Made by a program: the position numbers and the translations under genes. This document shows positions 52,821 to 60,577 of a DNA stretch of 64,000 nucleotides, piece after piece. Numbering within the stretch: position 1 is the first letter of the stretch; each line of letters starts with the position of its first letter. The stretch is from Sporocytophaga myxococcoides (lineage in GTDB: Bacteria > Bacteroidota > Bacteroidia > Cytophagales > Cytophagaceae). The stretch is taken from the NCBI RefSeq assembly GCF_000775915.1, contig NZ_BBLT01000009.1:1-64000 (forward strand). Reading direction: 5' to 3'. The notes under the pieces were generated by a model. That model saw nothing but the letters and a program-made list of their open reading frames with translations, was not told where the DNA came from and searched no databases.

Positions 52821-54611
52821 TTACATTTTTTCAGGTACTTCTATTCCTAATAACTGCATACCTCTGTTGATTATTTTGGCTACAGCGAAAGAAAATGCTA
52901 TTCTGAAGCTCAGTGCATTTTTATTTTCTTCAGAGAAAATCGCTACTTCTCCATAAAAATGATTATACGCTTTTGCCAGGTCAAAGATATACTGAGCTAT
53001 TTCTGAAGGTGCATAGTTTTTGGCAGCATCTTGAATTTTCTCCGGAAACTTTGTCATCAGCACAATTCCTTCCCTTTCTGAAGGATGAAGATTGACGAGA
53101 GTGTCAAATGTTTCTTTATTAAAATCTATTCCAAGTTGTTTTGCTTTCCTTAAAATTGCAGAAATACGTGCGTAAGTGTATTGAATAAAAGGACCTGTGT
53201 GCCCCTGGAATTCAATAGATTCTTCAGGATTGAAGAGCATACGCTTTTTCGGATCCACTTTTAACAAGAAGTATTTTAAGGCGCCTAACCCCAGTTTCTT
53301 ATATAATGCCTGAAGGTCTTCTTCGCTAAATCCTTCTATTTTGCCTAGCTCTTTCGTTCTTGCCTCAGCAGTATCCAGCATCTCTTTTACCAAATCGTCC
53401 GCATCTACTACAGTTCCTTCTCTTGATTTCATCTTCCCACTTGGCAGATCAACCATCCCGTAAGAAAGGTGGTAGACACCATCTGCATAAGACTTCCCAA
53501 GCTTCTTTAAAATAAGCTTAAGTACATTGAAATGATAATCTTGCTCATTGCCCACCACATATACAGATTTCTCCGCATTGTATTCCTGGAATTTGAGGTC
53601 TGCAGTTCCTAAGTCCTGAGTTATATATACTGATGTACCATCTCCTCTTAACAAGAGTTTCTGATCCAGTCCGTCTGAAGTTAAATCTACCCATACTGAA
53701 CCATCAGGCTTTTTGAAGAATACCTGTTTCGCAAGTCCTTCTTCTACTATGTTTTTCCCTAAAAGATAAGTTTGAGATTCATAATAGAATTTATCAAAAT
53801 CGACACCTATCATCTTGTATGTGGCATTAAAACCATCATACACCCAGCCATTCATTTTTTCCCATAAAGCAACAACCTCTTTATCTCCTTCTTCCCATTT
53901 TAACAGAAGTTCCTGAGCTTGCTTCATTAAAGGTGCCTGCTTCTTGGCCTCTTCTTCTTCCACTCCCTGATCTTTAAGAGCATCTATTTCCTTCTTATAT
54001 TCTTTGTCAAAAAGTACATAATACTTTCCCGCAAGGTGATCCCCTTTTAATCCTGAGCTTTGGGGAGTTTCTCCATGTCCCCACAATTGATATGCAAGCA
54101 TGGATTTACAAATGTGAATTCCTCTGTCGTTGATAAGATTAGCTTTTACAACATCATATCCACTGGCTTTAAGAATTTCGGAAACAGAATACCCAAGAAA
54201 ATTATTTCTTAAGTGACCAAGGTGAAGCGGCTTATTGGTATTTGGACTGGAATATTCAACCATTACCCTTTTCCCATTAAAAGGTAAAATGGCAAATTCT
54301 TCACTTAAGATACTATTAGAAAATATTGAAAGCCAGGTTCTATCAGAAATAACAAGATTTAAAAATCCTTTTACAACATTGAAATCAGCAACTTCCTCCA
54401 GGTTATCTTTTAAATATTTACCAATTACTTCTCCTATCTGTTCTGGAGATTTCTTGGTTTTAGAGGTATAAGGGAAAGTAACAAAAGTTAAAGCACCTTC
54501 AAATTCTTTCTTAGTTGGTTGCAATTGAATTGTACCCTCCTGATCATCCAGGCCAAACTGACTTTTCAAAGCTTCTGATATTCCTGATTTTACCTTTTTT
54601 TCTAAATTCAT
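52821..54611 (-). CDS. argS: Arginyl-tRNA synthetase
   Basis: The open frame extends to 54683, but the ATG at 54611 (MNLEKKVKSGISEAL) fits the usual ArgS N-terminus and is preferred (596 residues). Class I marks: HLGH at ~130-133 (HIGH motif, within NTNKPLHLGHLRNN) and KMKSREGTVV (KMSKS-like motif). The C-terminal helical anticodon-binding (DALR) domain ends in NRGMQLLGIEVPEKM. It charges tRNA-Arg. It heads an operon with the peroxidase and menA and is divergent from the arginine decarboxylase gene, which uses the same amino acid. Confidence 0.96.
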   Translation of the reverse strand: MNLEKKVKSGISEALKSQFGLDDQEGTIQLQPTKKEFEGALTFVTFPYTSKTKKSPEQIGEVIGKYLKDNLEEVADFNVVKGFLNLVISDRTWLSIFSNSILSEEFAILPFNGKRVMVEYSSPNTNKPLHLGHLRNNFLGYSVSEILKASGYDVVKANLINDRGIHICKSMLAYQLWGHGETPQSSGLKGDHLAGKYYVLFDKEYKKEIDALKDQGVEEEEAKKQAPLMKQAQELLLKWEEGDKEVVALWEKMNGWVYDGFNATYKMIGVDFDKFYYESQTYLLGKNIVEEGLAKQVFFKKPDGSVWVDLTSDGLDQKLLLRGDGTSVYITQDLGTADLKFQEYNAEKSVYVVGNEQDYHFNVLKLILKKLGKSYADGVYHLSYGMVDLPSGKMKSREGTVVDADDLVKEMLDTAEARTKELGKIEGFSEEDLQALYKKLGLGALKYFLLKVDPKKRMLFNPEESIEFQGHTGPFIQYTYARISAILRKAKQLGIDFNKETFDTLVNLHPSEREGIVLMTKFPEKIQDAAKNYAPSEIAQYIFDLAKAYNHFYGEVAIFSEENKNALSFRIAFSFAVAKIINRGMQLLGIEVPEKM

Positions 54612-54749
54612 TTTAAAGTTATTTTTTTGCCATTGGACGAATTCTGTATGAAGTTTTATTGTTTGCTTCAATGGCAATTGCAAAGATTATAATTTTATAG
54701 CAATATTGCACAAATTTTAAAAAGCACTACCTCCAATTAAGAACAAATA

Positions 54750-56144
54750 ATGGATAGATACATTGACCTGATTGAACAGACATTTTATTTTCCTACTGAA
54801 GAGTTTAAAGTGATTGACAATAATTTGTATTTCAATGAAGTACCTTTAATGGACATCGTAAATAAATATGGTACTCCGTTAAAATTAACCTTTCTGCCAA
54901 AAATCAGCAGTCAGATTCAGAAGGCCAAGAAATTTTTCAATGAAGCAATTACAAACAATAACTATCAGGGCAATTATGTTTACTGTTATTGTACCAAATC
55001 TTCACATTTCCAGTTTGTTCTAGAGGAAGCTCTGAAAAATGATATTCATATTGAAACTTCAAGTGCGTATGACATTCCCATTGTAAAGATTCTCTTTGAA
55101 AAAGGTAAAATCAGCAAAGATACTTATGTGATCTGCAATGGATATAAAAGACCTGAATACACCCAATATATCAGTGATCTGATTAATGAAGGTTTCAAAA
55201 ACTGTATTCCGATTCTCGACAACCTGGATGAAATCAATGCCTATGACGAACTGGTATCTAATCCATGTTTTGTAGGTATGAGACTAGCTGCTGATGAGGA
55301 ACCTAAATTTGAATTCTATACAAGCAGATTAGGCATACGATACAACGATGTATTACCTCTGTATGAGTCTAAAATAAAGAATAATCCAAAATTTAAGCTT
55401 AAGATGCTTCATTTCTTTATAAATACAGGAATGAAGGATACAACTTATTACTGGAGTGAGTTAAGCAGATTTGTTCACAAATATTGTGAATTGAGAAAAG
55501 TTTGCCCAGATCTGGACTCCATAGATATCGGTGGTGGCTGGCCAATTAAAACTTCTGTTCACTTTGATTATGACTATGGATACATGGCTGATCAGATTGT
55601 GAAGACTATCAAAAGAATCTGTACAGAGAACCAGGTCCCTGTTCCGAATATTTTTACTGAATTCGGAAGCTTTACAGTAGGTGAAAGCGGTGCTGTTCTT
55701 TATTCAGTGCTTGGAAGCAAACTTCAAAATGACAAAGAAGAGTGGTATATGATTGACAGTTCATTTATCACTACTTTGCCAGATGTTTGGGGCTTAAATC
55801 AAAAGTTTATCCTGCTTGCAGTTAATAACTGGAATCAGGCATATGATAAAGTAAAAATTGGTGGTATTACCTGTGATAGCATGGATTATTATAACTCAGA
55901 AGCTCACTTGAACATGGTATTCTTACCTAAGCTTCAAGAACAGAAGAAACAGATAATTGGTTTTTTCCATACTGGAGCCTATCAGGAATCATTGGGTGGA
56001 TATGGAGGCATTCAGCATTGTCTTGTACCTGCTCCTAAGCATGTGCTTATTCAAAAAGATGAAAACGGCAATTTTACGGATACTTTATTTGCTCCAGAAC
56101 AGGATAAGAATATTATGCTAAAGATTCTCGGATATCAGAGCTAA
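54750..56144 (+). CDS. Biosynthetic arginine decarboxylase-like enzyme (fold III PLP)
   Basis: 464 residues, the size of the Bacteroidota arginine decarboxylase group (shorter than E. coli SpeA). PLP-Lys candidate in NYVYCYCTKSSHF (K of CTKS), LHFFINTGMKD, DIGGGWPIKTS (glycine loop), TEFGSFTVGESGA, and the late GGITCDSMDYY carrying the catalytic-site Cys-Asp. It should convert arginine to agmatine, the first step to putrescine and spermidine. Divergent from argS with 138 bases between. Within that spacer GCCATTG (54629) and CAATGGC (54669) form a wide inverted repeat. Confidence 0.88.
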   Translation: MDRYIDLIEQTFYFPTEEFKVIDNNLYFNEVPLMDIVNKYGTPLKLTFLPKISSQIQKAKKFFNEAITNNNYQGNYVYCYCTKSSHFQFVLEEALKNDIHIETSSAYDIPIVKILFEKGKISKDTYVICNGYKRPEYTQYISDLINEGFKNCIPILDNLDEINAYDELVSNPCFVGMRLAADEEPKFEFYTSRLGIRYNDVLPLYESKIKNNPKFKLKMLHFFINTGMKDTTYYWSELSRFVHKYCELRKVCPDLDSIDIGGGWPIKTSVHFDYDYGYMADQIVKTIKRICTENQVPVPNIFTEFGSFTVGESGAVLYSVLGSKLQNDKEEWYMIDSSFITTLPDVWGLNQKFILLAVNNWNQAYDKVKIGGITCDSMDYYNSEAHLNMVFLPKLQEQKKQIIGFFHTGAYQESLGGYGGIQHCLVPAPKHVLIQKDENGNFTDTLFAPEQDKNIMLKILGYQS

Positions 56145-56207
56145 AACAATCCCTGAGAATATCGTGTTAATTAAATAACTATGGTTAGGCTATAAACTTG
56201 TTTGATT

Positions 56208-56348
56208 ATGAGAAAGATACCATACTTATTCTTTGTTGCAGTTCTTTTATTGTCTGCTTGCAGAAAAGAAGAGACCTGCGCTACGTATTCAAAAGATACG
56301 AAAGTTAAAAAAACGAAGCAATTTACTTCAGAAGAAGCTTCTGTCTAA
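56208..56348 (+). CDS. Tiny lipoprotein, 46 residues
   Basis: It begins MRKIPYLFFVAVLLLSAC, a clear lipoprotein signal with lipobox LLSAC (Cys18). The mature 29-residue peptide RKEETCATYSKD... is charged and has one more Cys. It lies 63 bases after the decarboxylase stop and is directly followed by a strong terminator, so it may be the end of that transcript. Size and build are like entericidin-type small lipoproteins, but no family is claimed. Confidence 0.65.
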   Translation: MRKIPYLFFVAVLLLSACRKEETCATYSKDTKVKKTKQFTSEEASV

Positions 56349-56351
56349 AGT

Positions 56352-56386
56352 AAAAGAGCCGCTCCATATGGGCGGCTCTTTTTTAA
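56352..56386 (+). terminator. Strong, probably bidirectional terminator
   Basis: An 11-bp stem (AAAAGAGCCGC / GCGGCTCTTTT) with a 9-nt loop, then TTTT. It serves the small lipoprotein gene and, on the other strand, the hydrolase gene ending at 56449. Confidence 0.9.
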
Positions 56387-56448
56387 ACCTATTAACAACA
56401 TCCCTTTAATGTCTCACCCTCTTTATTTAGGTGAATTACCATATTACA

Positions 56449-57249
56449 TCAAGCTCCTTTGCTGGATAAGACGAAATCTGAAGTTTGTATTAAAAATGTT
56501 TCAAGTACCTTGTTAAACTCTTCCGGATGCTCCATCATAGGTACATGACCGCATTGCTCTATGGTATGCAATGTTACATCACCTGGTATCAGATCTTGAA
56601 ATCTATAGGCAATATCAATAGGTGTTACTTTATCTTGTTTCCCCCAGATTAAGAGAACCGGTACATTGATTTTATCAAGTATGGATGCAACATTGTTTGT
56701 GTTTGCAGACCGGGCCATTTTAATGACCTTAATGGTTTTCCTGACATTGTTGACCACCTCAAATACCTCATCCACTAACTGAGGAGTTGCGACTCTTTCA
56801 TTGTGAAAGATATTCCTTACTTTTTCTTCCACATACTGATAGGATCCTCTTTTAGGATATGTTACCCCAAGACTATTCTCATATAAACCGGAGCTTCCTG
56901 CCAATACCAGCCTTTCAATTTTTTCAGGATGTTTAACTGTGAACAAAATAGCAAGATGCCCACCAAGAGAATTACCCACCAAAGTGACTTTATCAAGATT
57001 CAGGGATTGAATAAAGCTATCCAGGAATTCTACTAATCCATCCAGACCTTCCTTAGGTAAGGATTTCTCATATACTGGCAATTCAGGGATTATGACTCTG
57101 TATTTTTTAGAGAAATGCTTTATAGTATCATGCCAGTTGCTTAACCTGCCGAAAAGACCATGTAGCAATAATATAGGCTCTCCTGAGCCCGCTTCTGTAT
57201 ATTGAAACAAACTAGTCTTAACAGGTTTATTATCTTTAAATAGCCTCAT
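56449..57249 (-). CDS. Alpha/beta hydrolase coupled to a MetY-like pseudoenzyme
   Basis: 266 residues. Alpha/beta hydrolase fold with oxyanion region LLLHGLFGRLSNW, nucleophile elbow GNSLGG (Ser ~105), acid in WGKQDKVTP and catalytic His in CGHVPMMEHP. It belongs to the general hydrolase/haloperoxidase-like group; substrate unknown. Its ATG is 2 bases past the stop of the MetY-like gene, so both are translated together. Since MetX (homoserine acetyltransferase) is also an alpha/beta fold protein, a distant link to methionine synthesis is conceivable, but the length is too short for MetX. Confidence 0.82.
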   Translation of the reverse strand: MRLFKDNKPVKTSLFQYTEAGSGEPILLLHGLFGRLSNWHDTIKHFSKKYRVIIPELPVYEKSLPKEGLDGLVEFLDSFIQSLNLDKVTLVGNSLGGHLAILFTVKHPEKIERLVLAGSSGLYENSLGVTYPKRGSYQYVEEKVRNIFHNERVATPQLVDEVFEVVNNVRKTIKVIKMARSANTNNVASILDKINVPVLLIWGKQDKVTPIDIAYRFQDLIPGDVTLHTIEQCGHVPMMEHPEEFNKVLETFLIQTSDFVLSSKGA

Positions 57250-57251
57250 AA

Positions 57252-58433
57252 TCAGACTTGATTGGTTAGTTTTTCTTTTATTAATTCGATGGGCACACCA
57301 AAGCTCAAGAACTTTTGTAATGCTTGTTCCAGCTCCAGTTGTTTTGATAAATACAGTCTATAGTTTACTTCATTATTAAGCTGAGTAAATACATGCTGGA
57401 AATATTCCAGCACTAGTTGCAGATTATTTACCTTTATTTCAATTAAAAACTCTCTGTTAGCGCTATTAACTTCAATCACCAGTCCTTCAGGTTTGCCAGC
57501 GACAAAGAATCCTTTCAGTAAACCAAAACTGAACTTATCATCCCATAAATTGAATTTAAGTCTGTTTCCATATCCCCCTTTTGAAAATCTTTCCGCATTT
57601 AGATTGGCTATAGAAGACTTAAGACCAGGATATGCTACTTCCATCACTGTTTCCAATTGGTTGAGCCATTTCGCCAATTGAAAGGCAACAGCTGAATAAT
57701 CTTGATATTTTTCCTCTTCCAATTTGAGTTGATTTTCAATAAGCTCTTCGGTAATGTCCGTGATAAGAAATTGTGGTGTAATGTTTTTTTCCCGTTGCTC
57801 TTTAAGCTCTTCAATTAATGACTTCTGAATAAGCATTTGAAATAAATCTTTTTTTTGCCAGCTATTTAATCCTTGTACCACAAAGGCTCCAATAGCTGTA
57901 TTGTTAAACATACCATAGTTCTGCACCGAAGTGATTACAAAATCAGCTCCTATTTCCAGAGGATTAAATATCTTGCCCAAACCTCCGGCTGAATTATCAA
58001 TGACAACTGGAATCAATGATTGATGGGCCTGTTCTATTATATGTGATAGATCTTCAACTGCCAATGTCAGGCTGTCTATAGTTTCCAGGTAAATAACACC
58101 AATATTATTAGAAGCAATAATCTCTTTTAGACTGATTTCAGTATAATCTTTGGCAAAGAATAAGCTGATGCCGTTTCGTTGGAAAGCTTCAATTTCCCAC
58201 TCTCCCAGATGAAATGTTAAAATATTTTTTCTTTCTCTAACTATATTTTTAATAAGAGTATATCTTGCAGAACGAACTGATTTGAAAGCTAAAGCCTCAA
58301 TACCTGATTCAGAAATAGCAACTTTCTTTTCTATTTTTCTCAAAGTATTCCAGGTTGTATTAAAATGTAAACTATCTTCAGCAGCATCGTTTAGATGGCT
58401 GTGGGTTATTTTATTCATTTGAATGGATTTCAT
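57252..58433 (-). CDS. MetY-like (Cys/Met metabolism PLP family) pseudoenzyme
   Basis: 393 residues. Clear homology to O-acetylhomoserine sulfhydrylase/cystathionine gamma-synthase: VIYLETIDSLTLAVEDL (MetY A-x-x-x-E-T-I-x-N-P), IPVVIDNSAGGLGKIFNPLE (V-D-N-T-F...P) and IGADFVITSVQNYGMFNNTA (MetY G-A-D-x-V-x-H-S-x-T-K-x). The PLP lysine is Asn172 and the preceding Thr is Gln, so it cannot form the usual Schiff base. The Gly-rich cofactor loop is also missing. It is preceded by a SAM-I-like leader and coupled to a hydrolase. It is probably non-catalytic or a new activity; sensor or scaffold roles are possible. Confidence 0.8.
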   Translation of the reverse strand: MKSIQMNKITHSHLNDAAEDSLHFNTTWNTLRKIEKKVAISESGIEALAFKSVRSARYTLIKNIVRERKNILTFHLGEWEIEAFQRNGISLFFAKDYTEISLKEIIASNNIGVIYLETIDSLTLAVEDLSHIIEQAHQSLIPVVIDNSAGGLGKIFNPLEIGADFVITSVQNYGMFNNTAIGAFVVQGLNSWQKKDLFQMLIQKSLIEELKEQREKNITPQFLITDITEELIENQLKLEEEKYQDYSAVAFQLAKWLNQLETVMEVAYPGLKSSIANLNAERFSKGGYGNRLKFNLWDDKFSFGLLKGFFVAGKPEGLVIEVNSANREFLIEIKVNNLQLVLEYFQHVFTQLNNEVNYRLYLSKQLELEQALQKFLSFGVPIELIKEKLTNQV

Positions 58434-58460
58434 AGCTTCTTGAATTTCAGATTTTTAAAT

Positions 58461-58490
58461 AAGGTTGAAATTAATAAGTTGAAAAACCTT
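58461..58490 (-). promoter_or_regulatory. Hairpin between mini-ORF and MetY-like gene
   Basis: AAGGTT / AACCTT stem with an 18-nt loop, followed on the minus strand by ATTTAAAAAT, 27 bases before the ATG. It could be an attenuator or translation-control element. Weak. Confidence 0.3.
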
Positions 58491-58496
58491 AATGGT

Positions 58497-58538
58497 TTAT
58501 CCAACCTTCTGCGCAGTTCTTCTACATCGTTTGTTCAT
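58497..58538 (-). CDS. Possible 13-residue leader peptide
   Basis: ATG six bases after the structured leader RNA: MNKRCRRTAQKVG, stop. Same relative position as the poly-Cys ORF at 49186. It has only one Cys and may be chance. Confidence 0.25.
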   Translation of the reverse strand: MNKRCRRTAQKVG

Positions 58539-58544
58539 AATCCT

Positions 58545-58640
58545 AAATAGTTATAGTCCCTTTATGGGCAGGTGATTAGCACTTGAAAAACATTTTGCTA
58601 AAGGTTGATAGGGCCTGCTCTCTTCCCTATTCTTTGTAAA
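58545..58640 (-). promoter_or_regulatory. Structured leader RNA with SAM-I-like topology (divergent riboswitch candidate)
   Basis: On the minus strand: hairpin ATAGGG(11-nt loop)CCCTAT; hairpin TTAGCA...TGCTAA; a loop-to-downstream pairing GCAGG/CCTGC (pseudoknot); then CCC-ATAAA-GGG; closing GAATAG/CTATTT. Order and spacing follow SAM-I (P2 with loop pseudoknot, P3, P4, P1). The strand reads TTTAGCAAAATG...AAGTGCTAATCACCTGC, where SAM-I has AGCAACC...AAGGTGCTAAATCC. The core is altered at several conserved sites, so it may have lost or changed its ligand. Confidence 0.5.
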
Positions 58641-58665
58641 ATGCATTTACTGCATAAATTCAATA

Positions 58666-58695
58666 CAAAGTTACCTTGAAATCTATAAAATACAA
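58666..58695 (-). promoter_or_regulatory. Consensus promoter of the MetY-like/hydrolase unit
   Basis: On the minus strand TTG (58693-58695), 19 bases, TAACTTTG (58666-58673), a good match to the Bacteroidota pattern. It starts transcription just before the structured leader. Confidence 0.65.
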
Positions 58696-59102
58696 TAACT
58701 CTATAGGAAAAGTAGGGTTATTATTTAAGGTTTATGAAAAGGATACCACCACCTGAATATAACTTGTTGAGATTAATAACAATATTTTTTTTTATCCTCC
58801 TAAATCCGGTTATAATCTTCCTTCTATTAATAAATTATACTACCACCACAAAATTCAAATGCATGCACAAATAGATATTTCCTCTCCAGAAAATTTTATC
58901 TACTATTAAGAATTCAACAGTTCATAAACCTGGTAGAAAAGCAGACCAAAATTAATATTTATTAAAACTGACATTTTATTCATCTGAGCACGAAGCACTT
59001 GTGTTTTATCACTATGTAATACCATATAATCTGAACTTACAATAAGACAAATAAACCTGAACATATGATACATATTTTTATTAGCTACGTATAAGGAGAA
59101 CT
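58696..59102. other. 407-bp divergent region upstream of the sigma factor
   Basis: AT-rich, no coding-like ORF. AAGGAG at 59093-59098, four bases before the ATG at 59103, is a rare Shine-Dalgarno-like site for this genome. Confidence 0.4.
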
Positions 59103-59714
59103 ATGACGGAGCTTGAGTTAATTGATAAAATCCGTAATGGAGAAAAGAAACTCTTTGGTTTAATTATAGAAAAATATAATCAAAGGCTTTTCCGTATTAC
59201 CAGGTCAGTTACAAGGCATGACGCGGATGTGGATGACATCCTAAAAGAAACATTTCTTAAAGCATTTTTAAGACTCTCTCAATACAGAGGAGATTTCGAA
59301 TTTTCTGTTTGGCTAACAAGAATTTTATTAAATATAATTTCAGTGAGGCTTAATAAATCGACCTGGTTTAGCAAAGATTTTTTCAATGCCTTCAGGAAAC
59401 AAAATATTCCCGATATAGGTGTATCTAACATCGGATTTCAGGCAATACTGGAAAAAGCTGTTGACGGATTACCAAGGACTTTGAGATCTGTCTATGTAAT
59501 GATAGAAGTTGAAAGAGCGACTGCAGAGAATGTAGCCTTGTCATTAGAAATACCGGAAGTGGAAGTTAATGACAGGTTAATCAGGGCCAAAGCATTTCTG
59601 AATGATAGTTTATGCATAGACTGCCTGAATCTTCCAGATTTATTTATCTACCCGACTGACCGCAGTGAAATTGTATATAGTGAGGTAATGGAAATGCTTG
59701 ATATGATCAGGTAA
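59103..59714 (+). CDS. ECF-type RNA polymerase sigma factor
   Basis: 203 residues. Region 2 (~20-90; FGLIIEKYNQRLFRITRSVTRHDADVDDILKETFLKAFLRLSQYRGDFEFSVWLTRILLN) and region 4 (~120-170; AVDGLPRTLRSVYVMIEVERATAENVALSLEIPEVEVNDRLIRAKAFL) are both present. About 35 residues follow region 4 (DCLNLPDLFIYPTDR...), longer than a minimal ECF and containing two Cys. No anti-sigma gene lies next to it. An AAGGAG Shine-Dalgarno-like sequence precedes the ATG. Confidence 0.9.
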   Translation: MTELELIDKIRNGEKKLFGLIIEKYNQRLFRITRSVTRHDADVDDILKETFLKAFLRLSQYRGDFEFSVWLTRILLNIISVRLNKSTWFSKDFFNAFRKQNIPDIGVSNIGFQAILEKAVDGLPRTLRSVYVMIEVERATAENVALSLEIPEVEVNDRLIRAKAFLNDSLCIDCLNLPDLFIYPTDRSEIVYSEVMEMLDMIR

Positions 59715-59754
59715 ATTCAAACTAGATCATATATTTATGACTTAATACCCAGAT

Positions 59755-60444
59755 TTATAAACCATTTTTCAAGTACTCAAAGCCTACTTTTACTCCGGCA
59801 TTAAATATTGGGCTCCAGGAAGTTCGGAATTCTTTCTTATAATCGTAGTAAGCCTCATTGATCATTCCATTCTCAGTTATATATGTTGTTTCTTTATAAG
59901 AAGGTCCCATACCCGCATAAATTTCAAAAATCGGATGTGTTTTACGAGATTTTAAAATATAAAAGGTAAAACCACACTGAAGCCTGAAGCCATATTGATT
60001 CTGTCTTTCTGTTCGCGTTCCTTCAAAACTATATTTTCCTCCCATATCCTCAAACTTTACATATTTATTGTCAAACCAGAATCGTCGGTAAAAAAGGACA
60101 CCTTCAACAAAAAAACTTCTTCCTTTTCCTGGATAAAACTTAGAGTTCAGCATTATTGTATATGCGTTATACAAATAATTTCTCATATTATCAGACGAAT
60201 AACCTCCAAACATTCCGCTTCCTGTAGCCCTGGCTTCTCCACCACTTTTTGTGCTAGACCTGAAAGAACCAGTTATTCCAAACGTATGTCTATTATGAAT
60301 CTTTTCAAAGGTTATTGGATAATCTTTGAAGATATATTGAGTCGGAGTTGTAAATATCCTGAATCCTTTTGACCCTGGTAGTTGTCCGAATGAAAAATGA
60401 AAGCTCATTAAAAATAGAAATGAAAAAATCAGTGATTTATTCAT
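59755..60444 (-). CDS. Secreted outer-membrane beta-barrel-like protein
   Basis: The open frame extends to 60639, but the ATG at 60444 begins a signal peptide (MNKSLIFSFLFLMSFHFSFGQ) and is preferred (229 residues). The upstream part overlaps the 3' end of the next gene and is not protein-like. The mature part has alternating strands rich in Tyr/Phe/Gly (YTIMLNSKFYPGKGRSFFVEGVLFYRRFW; FEIYAGMGPSYKE; FNAGVKVGFEYL), like DUF3575-type barrels. Function unknown. Confidence 0.7.
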   Translation of the reverse strand: MNKSLIFSFLFLMSFHFSFGQLPGSKGFRIFTTPTQYIFKDYPITFEKIHNRHTFGITGSFRSSTKSGGEARATGSGMFGGYSSDNMRNYLYNAYTIMLNSKFYPGKGRSFFVEGVLFYRRFWFDNKYVKFEDMGGKYSFEGTRTERQNQYGFRLQCGFTFYILKSRKTHPIFEIYAGMGPSYKETTYITENGMINEAYYDYKKEFRTSWSPIFNAGVKVGFEYLKNGL

Positions 60445-60577
60445 ATTATTAAATATATAGTTAAATATCAGATCGTAAAATTGATCACAATTATGACTTT
60501 TCTTCGTCCTTATACTATCTCCAGAATATAGTCTTAAATATAAAAACCAATGGTCATAAAGGAAAAAAACTAATGAT

